From NCBI RefSeq assembly GCF_001602625.1, contig NZ_LECR01000032.1, positions 9,127 through 17,085 on the forward strand: a stretch of DNA of 7,959 nucleotides, read 5' to 3'. The notes beneath the pieces are model-generated. The model searched no databases. It saw only the letters and a list, made by a program, of their open reading frames with translations, and was not told the origin of the DNA. The DNA comes from Sodalis-like endosymbiont of Proechinophthirus fluctus (GTDB taxonomy: Bacteria > Pseudomonadota > Gammaproteobacteria > Enterobacterales > Enterobacteriaceae). Positions 1 through 5,793 of this stretch are shown in pieces. Numbering within the stretch: the first letter of the stretch is position 1; each line of letters begins with the position of its first letter. The position numbers were made by a program, and so were the translations under genes.

Positions 1-804
1 ATTTCCTAACTGGCGCATATTGCTCGACCAGGAGAGGCGGATCAGCACGGTTTCGGTTTCCTGGTGCAGACTTTTCTGCTTTACTTCCAGCTCCCTGGCC
101 GCTACCTACAGAAAATACCAATCAGCTGCGGAATATCTTTCCGTCAATCGCACATCGGCGGCAGATAAACACGTTCAGGCTATGGAAAAATCCTCGCGAA
201 AGCGGGCCCCTCCTGCACGCGCAATTCTAGGTTCTGGTGAGTGGCGGCGATAATACACACATCTACTCTGACCGGCGCATAGCCCCAACGCGGTAGAATT
301 GGCCGTCCGCCAATATACCAATATACGTAGCAAGTGGATTTGCACATCCAGCGGGGCATATTGAGCGTGATAAACGGTGCCTTAGTTCGTGGACTATGGC
401 GATGCAGGGCGCGTGGGCCACGGTGCCGGGACTCGCCGTTGATAAGGATGCTGATAGACGTGCGTGACAGCCGGCCTATGATGCGAAACACATCCTGCAT
501 CGCTGGCGACTTGCCGATGATGTTGGAGGTAGGGTTACTGGCGGGATGACTGCGGGCGGCGCGGCTGTTCTAGATGGTAGCTGACAACGTGTTCCACCAG
601 CGCCACCGCTTCGTCGATATCGAACAGTTTCTGTAAATAGTCAAACGCCCCTTACTGATAGGCACTGACCACGGCATCCAGATCAGAGTAGGCAGTCATG
701 ATGATGACGGGAAGCATCGGATGACACTGTTTGATCTTTTTGCGCAATACTAGACTGTCTATACCGGGCATACGAATATCGGACAACAGCGCATCCAGCA
801 TCCG
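1..804 (-). pseudogene. glnG: glnG (ntrC) pseudogene, nitrogen regulator NR(I), partial at window edge
   Basis: Remnant of the sigma-54-dependent response regulator that, once phosphorylated by NtrB, activates glnA and other nitrogen genes. Read on the minus strand, the receiver begins mid-domain at the phosphoacceptor motif LLSDIRMPG and continues through [18 protein letters not shown] stop (TAA at 654-652) replaces Gln in SAYQQGAFDY. The conserved PKPF becomes QKLF. The AAA+ domain follows (MQDVFRIIGRLSR, INGES), but Walker A (GTGKE) is cut by a small deletion near 430-440. About 47 codons are missing near 350, between ALNM and PLDVQ, which removes the GAFTGA loop and Walker B. GYAPV-VDV-IIAATHQNLE is recognisable, followed by frameshifted REDF, VAARELEV and RLSWSSNMRQLGN. 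The C-terminal HTH lies beyond the window. The N-terminal ~48 codons are lost in a fusion to glnL. Certainly non-functional; identity is very secure. Confidence 0.95.
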
Positions 805-965
805 GCATCTGGCTGCCGAACAACTTACGTGAGCTTTGCGCGAACAGCAGTTGCGCCGCCTGGCTAGCGTAGTGTACCACCAGATCATTATCCAGCAGCA
901 AGACACTAGTGATTAACGAATTAAGGATCTGCCCAGCTTCGGTCAGTGTGCCAGCCGGTTGCCAT
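798..965 (-). pseudogene. glnL: glnL (ntrB) pseudogene, N-terminal PAS fragment only
   Basis: Remnant of the nitrogen sensor kinase/phosphatase NR(II), which controls NtrC phosphorylation in response to GlnB. The start ATG (965-963) has a GGGAGA ribosome site upstream and begins MATG, as in E. coli. After an early frameshift the frame reads [28 protein letters not shown] and AQSSRKLFG, the start of the PAS domain. The match ends near residue 50 (SQMPDA). The sequence then passes directly into glnG, so the rest of the PAS domain, the phosphoacceptor His (H-box) and the ATP-binding domain (roughly 300 codons) are gone. It lies 138 bases downstream of the glnA stop, the normal operon position. 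It cannot have kinase function. Confidence 0.92.
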
Positions 966-988
966 GTTAATAATCTCCCATACTCAGT

Positions 989-994
989 AGTATA
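989..994 (-). promoter_or_regulatory. possible -10 element upstream of glnL
   Basis: A TATACT hexamer on the minus strand lies 24 bases upstream of the glnL ATG, in the glnA-glnL spacer where E. coli has a separate glnL promoter. No good -35 box is visible 16-18 bases upstream, and I see no clear NtrC site here. Weak suggestion only. Confidence 0.22.
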
Positions 995-1103
995 AAGCGA
1001 TCGGTTATCGGTGATTACACATGGCTGCGCGCCAGGTTTAGTAGAGAAAAAAGCCCATATGGAGATGAGCCGAAATTTCTACGGCAACAAATAACTCTGG
1101 CGA

Positions 1104-1679
1104 TTAAACGCTGTAGTACAGCTCGAACTCTACCGGGTGGTGCGATGTCATGCGTACGCGATCGTTTTCTTCCGTGCGCAGCGCGCGATATAGACATCGA
1201 TGGTGTCGTCGGTGAATACGCCACCGCGGGTCAGGAACTCGCGATCCGTATCCAGGGCGTTCAATGCCTCCTCAATGGACAATGGAGCCGGCTACGGTTG
1301 GGATTTCTCTGGCTTCTTCCGCCGGCAGATCGTAGAGGTTCTTATCCATGGCGCCAACAGTATGGATTTTGTTGATAAATACCGTCCAGGCTGGCCATCA
1401 GCAGCGCGGAGAACGCCAGGTACGGGTTTGGTGGCCGGATCCGGGAAGCGCACTTCAATACGGTGTGTTTTCGGGTTGGCAACCACCGGAATACGGATGG
1501 AGGAAGAACGGTTATGAGCGGAATAAGCCAGCATGGCCGGCACTTAATAACTCGGGACTAAACGCTTATAGGAGTTGGTGGTCAGGTTAGTCAAGGCATT
1601 AATGGCTTTGGCGTACTTAATAACGCCGCCGATATAGAACATGTTCTTTAATCATCGACATGATTTGTTAAACGGAAAT
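1104..1679 (-). pseudogene. glnA: glnA pseudogene, glutamine synthetase C-terminal third
   Basis: Remnant of class I glutamine synthetase (ATP-dependent glutamate plus ammonia to glutamine; dodecamer; about 469 residues). From about 1640 the minus strand reads [28 protein letters not shown], a stop in place of Glu, then [18 protein letters not shown] and IEVRFPDPA. After frameshifts it continues with [11 protein letters not shown], which contains the adenylylation tyrosine, and ends [20 protein letters not shown] with TAA at 1106-1104. Everything from about residue 14 to 297 is missing, including the FDGSS region, the metal-binding EPEFF motif and the first half of the active site. A short stretch at 1642-1679 (ATTTCCGTT, then AATCATGTC-GATG-ATTAAAGAACAT) resembles the first codons (MSVEHVLTMLNEH) with the start ATG changed to ATT. 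That N-terminal match is less certain than the rest. Confidence 0.95.
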
Positions 1680-1762
1680 AATTCATATTTCCCCAGATGT
1701 TCCTTGTTGTCGTTGTGGAATGAACGCCTACTGATTGGATTTTCTAGTGTGTATAGTTTAAG

Positions 1763-1778
1763 GCTAAAGCTGTGCCAA
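1763..1778 (-). promoter_or_regulatory. glnAp2-type sigma-54 (-24/-12) promoter of glnA
   Basis: On the minus strand this reads TTGGCACAGCTTTAGC, with GG and GC at the spacing required for RpoN promoters. It differs from the remembered E. coli glnAp2 core (TTGGCACAGATTTCGC) at two positions. The predicted transcription start is near 1751, leaving a leader of about 70 bases before the former glnA start, as in E. coli. The promoter is intact although the gene it drove is broken. Confidence 0.85.
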
Positions 1779-1832
1779 CATTGCCAAACCGGCGCGAAAC
1801 GCTGCGCATCTGTCTTTTGTTGCACGGGTTGC

Positions 1833-1848
1833 TGCACCAGACTGGTCG
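1833..1848 (-). promoter_or_regulatory. NtrC-like site, centre about -90 of glnA
   Basis: The plus strand reads TGCACCAGACTGGTCG. Against the NtrC consensus GCACYA-N3-TGGTGC it matches 10 of 12 positions. Its centre near 1841 lies about 90 bases upstream of the predicted glnA start, where E. coli has one of its weaker 'governor' sites. Confidence 0.6.
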
Positions 1849-1852
1849 GATT

Positions 1853-1867
1853 GAACTATATTAGTTC
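1853..1867 (-). promoter_or_regulatory. decayed NtrC site, centre about -109 of glnA
   Basis: GAACTATATTAGTTC has the same core and spacing as the remembered E. coli strong site GCACTATATTGGTGC, with three changes in the half-sites. The arms GAACTA/TAGTTC are still perfectly complementary. The centre at 1860 gives about -109 from the predicted start, matching the E. coli -108 site. Confidence 0.6.
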
Positions 1868-1890
1868 ATTTGATGAAAAGGCAGGCACTG

Positions 1891-1906
1891 GCACTATTTT
1901 GGTGAA
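1891..1906 (-). promoter_or_regulatory. NtrC enhancer site, centre about -147 of glnA
   Basis: GCACTATTTTGGTGAA matches 11 of the 12 specified positions of GCACYA-N3-TGGTGC. It corresponds in order and rough distance to the distal strong NtrC site at about -140 in E. coli. With the other two sites it forms the remains of the glnA enhancer, in the spacer shared with divergent typA. Confidence 0.68.
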
Positions 1907-1990
1907 TAGGGCGAGGAGGGATAGAATTTTGTACTGGGACAGGGATTCAGCGGCGTGCAAAACGACGCAATCGCCAAGAACGATGGATAT

Positions 1991-2019
1991 TTTAGTCCCT
2001 CACCTAATACGTGTACAAT
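1991..2019 (+). promoter_or_regulatory. possible sigma-70 promoter of typA
   Basis: TACAAT (2014-2019) would serve as -10, with a poor -35 (TTTAGT, 1991-1996) at 17 bases spacing. It lies 35 bases upstream of the typA GTG. The position is right for a typA promoter, but the -35 box matches the consensus at only three positions. Confidence 0.3.
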
Positions 2020-2053
2020 AACGCGCTACTCCTAAATACCTGAGGCAATAGTT

Positions 2054-3465
2054 GTGATCGAAAATCTGCGTAACATCGTCATCATCGCGCACATAGACCA
2101 TGGTAAAACTACCCTGGTTGATAGACTGTTGCAAAAATCCGGCAGATCGGTGACCGCAACGATGCAACTGAACGCGTGATGGACCAAAAACGATTTGGAG
2201 AAAGAGGGTGGGATTTTATCATCTTCGCTAAAAATAAATACTGCCATCAACTGAAGATTTCCCAGCTTGAATACAACAGTTATGTGGGTGTTATCGGCGT
2301 CGGCCGCATCAAGCACAGCTCGGTAAAATTCAACCAGAACGTGACGATTGGTTGGATAGCGAAGACAAACGCCGCAACGGTGAGTTGGGTTAGGTTCTGG
2401 GCCATATGGGCCTGCAGAGTATCAAAGCCAAACTGGCTGAAGCCGGCGATATCATCGCAATAACCGGGCCGGGCTGGGCTGGGCGAGCTGAATATTTCCG
2501 ATACCGTTGCGAGTTGGCTCAGTTTGAAATGCTGCTGCCGCTAACGGTTGACGAACTGACCGTTTCTATGTCATTTGGCGTCAATAACTCGCTGTTCTGC
2601 GGTAAATAAGGGGAAATATGTTAACCTCCCGTCAAATCCTGGAACATCTGAATAAAGAATTAGTGCACAACGTGGCGTTGCGCGTGGAAGAAACCAAAGA
2701 TCCGAATACCTTCCTCGTTTTCGGCTGCGGGGCCGATCTGCACTTGTCAGTGCTTATTGAAAATATGCGTCGCGAAAGGTTCGAGATCGTCGTTTCCCAG
2801 CGGAAAATCATTTTCCGTACCATCGATAGTGCCAAGCAAGAATCGTTTGAGTCGGTGACACTGGATATTGGAGAGCAGCATCAGGGGATGGTTATGGAAG
2901 TTATGGGCATCCGCAAGGGCGAGATGCGCGACATACCACCGGACGGTAAAGGTTGCATCCGTCTGGATTACGTGATTCCGAGCCGGCGGCTGATTGGTTT
3001 CCATACTGATTTCCTGACAATGACCTCGGGTACGGTTCTGTTGTATTCCAACTTCAGTCACTACGACGATGTGCGTCCTAGGGAAATCGTCCAGCGCCAG
3101 AATGGAGTGCTGATCTCAACAGCCAGGGCAAGGCAACGTATTACGCCCTGTACAGCCTGCAGGATCGCAGATGTCTGTTTTCTGGGCTAAGGCGTGGAAG
3201 TTTATGAAGGCTACAGGATTCACACCCGCTCCAACGATCTGACGGTAAACTGTTTTACCAGTAAAAAACTGAACAATATGTGTTGCTTCCGGTATCAACG
3301 AAGCTACCATCCTGGTACCGGCCGATTAAGATGTCTTTAGAACAGGCGTTGGAATTCATCGATGATGATGAATTAGTGGAAGTAACGCCGCAATCGATCG
3401 ATCCGTTTGCGTAAACGTTATCTGATTGAAAACGAGCGGAGCGTAAGCTCGCTAATCGCTCATAA
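2054..3465 (+). pseudogene. typA: typA (bipA) pseudogene, ribosome-associated GTPase
   Basis: Remnant of TypA/BipA, a translational GTPase related to EF-G that aids ribosome assembly and growth under stress (about 607 residues). It starts at GTG 2054 with TGAGG upstream and reads [20 protein letters not shown] (G1/P-loop intact), then DLEKE. At about 2249-2256 it jumps from the residue-63 region (NTAIN) to ISQLEYNSYVGVIGVGRI near residue 209. That removes about 145 codons with the G2-G5 motifs, including DTPGH and NKVD. Domains 2-4 follow in broken frames: LAEAGDIIAITG, VDELTVSM, FCGK with Glu changed to stop, then a long open stretch 2618-3190 (NKELVHNVALRVEET to VRPREIVQRQNGVLIS). Next come EVYEGYRIHTRSNDLTVNCF, SLEQALEFIDDDELVEVTP, IRLRKRYLIENER and RKLANRS with TAA at 3463. 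It is divergent from glnA as in E. coli. The long open frame could still make a fragment, but not a GTPase. Confidence 0.97.
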
Positions 3466-3631
3466 CGTGGCTGATGCTAGCCGGGAGAACTGATACCACC
3501 ATGCTGATTTACTCAAGTCAACTAGCATCTTTTTTGCCGCCTGCCTCTGCGCGGTCCCGGCGCAAGCTCTGTTTCGTTACCCTGGCTGGCCGCCTTCTAT
3601 TACAACGGCGAGTCGTCTGCTTTGCATCCCG
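3466..3631. other. typA-deoR spacer with no recognisable gene
   Basis: This spacer lies between the convergent ends of typA and deoR. I see no convincing terminator hairpin. One plus-strand stretch at about 3512-3633 translates to a hydrophobic run with an AQA end (FFAACLCAVPAQALF), reminiscent of a signal peptide. It has no good start site and stops soon after, so I do not call it a gene. Confidence 0.4.
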
Positions 3632-4331
3632 TCATAGCGAAGCATGATGGAGGCCTCTACTGCCGACAGTAATCAACGAATTTCTTGGCCTGCCGTCTAC
3701 CGCGGTAATTTAACGTGGAAAATGCGGTTAGCAGGCCAATACTGGTAGGGTATACACAATCGAATTTACCGTGATCGACCACCAGAATAGCATGTTGCGC
3801 CATAGTGAGCACGCACTATTTCAGCGCCAGTTCATCGAAATGGAAGCAAGTGGCGCCGCTTTGTAGGCACAGACCTGCTGCAGAGAAGAAAAACTTGGTA
3901 GGATAGATATCATCAAGCTGCGAATAGATCGTTAGCGTCGTAAAGGTGTTTAGCCAATAGCAAACAGCAATAAACGCCAGATCGTCATCAATGATGTCAA
4001 TGATAAACAGCATAGTAGTACCGCAATCGAAAATAGTGCTTCATCTGGTTCGACCAGAGTCGCCTTCAGACGGTCGGCCTGCGATTTTTCGTCGACGTAT
4101 CGAGTCTACTGATCGGAGACGAAATAGCACACCATCACGTTGTTGTGCGGAGTGGTAACCACACAGGAACTAAGTACAGGACCACCGACGCTGATTCAGC
4201 GTTTAAATCCCGGCGAATGGTCATCTCGGAAGCGCAAAGCAATGAGGCGGCGTCTTTCAGATGCAGTCCATCCCTCCCCGCTTCAGCGCCTGCTTCAGTC
4301 TGTTGATCCGTTCTTCGCGCTGCATTTCTAT
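3632..4331 (-). pseudogene. deoR: deoR pseudogene, deoxyribonucleoside operon repressor
   Basis: Remnant of DeoR, the deoxyribose-5-phosphate-responsive repressor of nucleoside catabolism (252 residues in E. coli). The minus strand reads EMQREERINRLKQALK, then LHLKDAASLL and ASEMTIRRDLN (the N-terminal HTH). After a disrupted stretch it continues YFVSDQ-stop, VDEKSQADRLKATLVEPDEA, a frameshift, FDCGTT, IIDIIDDDLAFIAVCYWLNT, then SAAGLCLQSGATCFHFDELALK, MAQHAILVVDHGKFD and FVDYCRQ. About 24 codons are missing after LNTFTTL, before the YSQLDD segment, taking out part of the effector-binding domain. The codon aligned with the normal start is ATA (4331-4329), with an in-frame ATG at 4325. The identity rests on close matches to DeoR across the full length; YihW, the DeoR-family gene next to yihX in E. 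coli, fits much less well. Confidence 0.9.
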
Positions 4332-4570
4332 GGGAATATTATGTACCTTAAAGAAGGGGTCTGGGCCGCTAATGTGGCGAAGCGCTTTATACCCTCGCGC
4401 GCTAACTTGAACCTACGTGCCGGCCAGGACGTCACGGGGATATTACCCGTGACGGGTATATCATGTAAACAGCGAATACTCAATATCCATCCGATTATAA
4501 GGATATTTTATGCCAATATGGTAATGGCGCTAATAGGGATAGCGCGCTGCTGCTTCTCCACTGATAGAGG
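4332..4570. other. region upstream of deoR, no gene recognised
   Basis: About 240 bases between the deoR start and the AT-rich island. A plus-strand open frame crosses it but is mostly antisense to deoR and shows no familiar motif. The only structure I see is a cluster of GC-rich palindromes at 4430-4458, listed separately. It may contain the old deoR promoter, but I cannot place one. Confidence 0.4.
4430..4458. repeat. nested inverted repeats (CGTCACGGG/CCCGTGACG)
   Basis: CGTCACGGG (4430-4438) and CCCGTGACG (4446-4454) are perfect 9-bp inverted arms with a 7-base loop. The second arm is also part of TACCCGTGACGGGTA (about 4444-4458), a 7-bp palindrome around one central base. The same core therefore appears in alternative pairings. 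No T-run follows, so it is not an ordinary terminator. It could be an operator just upstream of deoR, or an old recombination or attachment-like site. Function unknown. Confidence 0.6.
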
Positions 4571-4582
4571 TTATAAATAATA

Positions 4583-4608
4583 TTATTAACTTAATAATAA
4601 GTTAATAA
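4583..4608. repeat. 11-bp perfect inverted repeat in the AT island
   Basis: TTATTAACTTA (4583-4593) pairs exactly with TAAGTTAATAA (4598-4608) across the 4-base loop ATAA. It is AT-only apart from one G-C pair, so it would be a weak stem. Confidence 0.75.
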
Positions 4609-4633
4609 ACTTTATATATTAATAATAGTTATT

Positions 4634-4680
4634 TATTATTTATATAATATTTATATTTTATAAATATTATATAAATAATA
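4634..4680. repeat. 22-bp perfect inverted repeat, pure A/T, 3-base loop
   Basis: Positions 4634-4655 are the exact reverse complement of 4659-4680, with TTT between. All 44 arm bases are A or T. Pairing stops at both outer ends (T at 4633 against C at 4681). A perfect match this long is unlikely by chance even in AT-only sequence. In double-stranded DNA it could extrude a cruciform; as RNA it would form a long A-U hairpin. It lies 34 bases upstream of the ATG at 4715. Confidence 0.85.
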
Positions 4681-4714
4681 CTATATAACTTAAATCATAA
4701 AAGAGGATCGGATT

Positions 4715-5114
4715 ATGGATATCACGACCATCGGTGCCTTTAGTGTCAATTCGCGCTACGGTAGCGGCGGAACGTCTTAGCATCCAGCGCAGTGGCGTAA
4801 GGTTGACACCATGGCCGCCCTTCGCCCCCGCGTCGAAGTGAGCGGGTGGGTTGATGAGGTTTATCAGTGCATACCGCCCGCCGCACGGCTTCGCTTAACC
4901 CCGTGCAAAGTGCCATGTTGTCCCTATTGAGTCACAGTCCAACGCCGAATACGCGTCGCGGCGCCCGCCAAACTTGGGTTTCATAGCGCATAGCGGGGAG
5001 TTTCGTCTTCTGGCGCACCCCGATGACGACGCCAATAAGCTAGCGTGGTGCCTTATTTACTATAAGGGCATCCGCGATCGCTCTGTTCAGTTAGGCCGTT
5101 TCCCGCTACAGTGA
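4715..5114 (+). pseudogene. unrecognised broken gene upstream of yihX
   Basis: I do not recognise this gene. An ATG at 4715 with an AGAGG ribosome site 8 bases upstream opens a frame reading MDITTIGAFSVNSRYGSGG, with a TAG after 21 codons. The same frame continues (HPAQWRKVDTMAALRPRVEV, SGWVDEVYQCIPP). A frameshift at about 4880-4920 leads to a second frame ending at TGA 5112-5114, with the protein-like stretch NLGFIAHSGEFRLLAHPDDD then ANKLAWCLIYYKGIRDRSVQ. The ancestral product would be about 130 residues and soluble, with no signal peptide or membrane segment. It ends 29 bases before yihX and may have been co-transcribed with it. The adjacent AT-rich upstream region is consistent with acquired DNA. 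Its reality as an old gene is likely; its function is unknown. Confidence 0.5.
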
Positions 5115-5134
5115 AGATCTTCATGAAGGATTTT

Positions 5135-5140
5135 GGAGGG
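5135..5140 (+). promoter_or_regulatory. yihX ribosome binding site
   Basis: GGAGGG three bases before ATG 5144 fixes the start at MLYIFDLGNV rather than at the in-frame GTG at 5111, which has no comparable site and would add 11 residues absent from E. coli YihX. Confidence 0.8.
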
Positions 5141-5143
5141 ACC

Positions 5144-5731
5144 ATGCTATATATCTTTGATCTGGGGAATGTTGTCATTGATATCGATTTTAACCGCGTG
5201 CTGGGGGTCTGGAGCAATTTCAGCCGTGTCCCGCTAGCCACCCTACAAAAAGAGTTCGTCATGGGTGAGGCCTTTGGGCAGCATGAGCGTGGGGATATCA
5301 CCGATGAAGCCTTTGCCGCCAAAATCTGCGGCGAATTGGGCATTTCGTTGAGTTTTGAACAATTCACCGCCGGCTGGCAGGCGGTGTTCGTCGGCTTACG
5401 ACCTGAGATGGTGGAGATTTTGACCCGGCTGCGCGAACAGGGACATCGTTTGGTGATCCTCTCTAATACTAACCGCCTGCATTGCGACTATTGGCAGAGT
5501 CAGTATCCCGAGGTACAAGAATGTGTGGACAAACTCTATCTGTCTCAGGATCTGGGCATGCGTAAACCGGACACGGCCATTTATCACTACGTACTTGAGC
5601 AGGAAGGGGTGACGGTCGACAGCTCAGTTTTCTTTGACGACAATGCCGATAATATTGCCGCGGCACGTCAGGTGGGGATCCGCAGCGTGCATGTGACGGA
5701 CCGGGAGGTCGTGCCGGCATTTTTTTCCTGA
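5144..5731 (+). CDS. yihX: YihX, alpha-D-glucose-1-phosphate phosphatase (HAD family), intact
   Basis: A complete 195-residue HAD-superfamily phosphatase. E. coli YihX (about 199 residues) hydrolyses alpha-D-glucose 1-phosphate in the cytoplasm. All HAD motifs are present: the nucleophile Asp6 in FDLGNV (DLG rather than the usual DxD, as in the E. coli protein), motif II at SNT 107-109, motif III Lys141 in GMRKPD, and motif IV DD at 165-166 in FFDDNADN. The helical cap (about 15-85) also matches, with MGEAF and QHERGDITDEAFA. A strong GGAGGG ribosome site precedes the ATG. The C-terminus ends PAFFS, a few residues shorter than E. coli, with no sign of damage. It is the only undamaged gene in the window and was the first of a run with yihY, dtd and yiiD. 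Function is inferred from E. coli. Confidence 0.96.
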   Translation: MLYIFDLGNVVIDIDFNRVLGVWSNFSRVPLATLQKEFVMGEAFGQHERGDITDEAFAAKICGELGISLSFEQFTAGWQAVFVGLRPEMVEILTRLREQGHRLVILSNTNRLHCDYWQSQYPEVQECVDKLYLSQDLGMRKPDTAIYHYVLEQEGVTVDSSVFFDDNADNIAAARQVGIRSVHVTDREVVPAFFS

Positions 5732-5765
5732 CGGCAAAAGATGCGGGGGCGTCCCCTGTCTCCCG

Positions 5766-5782
5766 CGCTGATGAAATCAGCG
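5766..5782. repeat. short hairpin between yihX and yihY
   Basis: CGCTGAT and ATCAGCG are perfect 7-bp arms around GAA. No T-run follows on the plus strand, so it is a weak terminator candidate at best. It may be an mRNA processing or stability element in the spacer. Confidence 0.4.
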
Positions 5783-5793
5783 TAAAGAAGAGA

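Larger units (their letters stand above)
4570..4700. other. extreme AT-rich island
   Basis: About 130 bases made almost wholly of A and T, in a window otherwise near balanced GC. It separates the deoR upstream region from the unknown frame at 4715. It contains two perfect inverted repeats, listed separately. Such tracts can be promoters of horizontally acquired, H-NS-silenced genes, or remnants of mobile or plasmid DNA. The sequence alone does not decide. Confidence 0.7.

Noticed and set aside
1641..2021. 126-codon plus-strand open frame with many cysteines
   Set aside because: It runs antisense through the glnA leader, sigma-54 promoter and NtrC sites, which explain this stretch better.
4140..4580. 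146-codon plus-strand open frame
   Set aside because: Its first half is antisense to the deoR HTH region and the remainder crosses the palindromes without a recognisable domain.
4634..4680. 22-bp inverted repeat as a Rho-independent terminator
   Set aside because: The stem is entirely A-U and lacks the GC-rich base and following U-run expected.
4570..4700. AT island as a replication origin
   Set aside because: No DnaA boxes, iterons or replication gene seen nearby; flanking genes are not those next to oriC.
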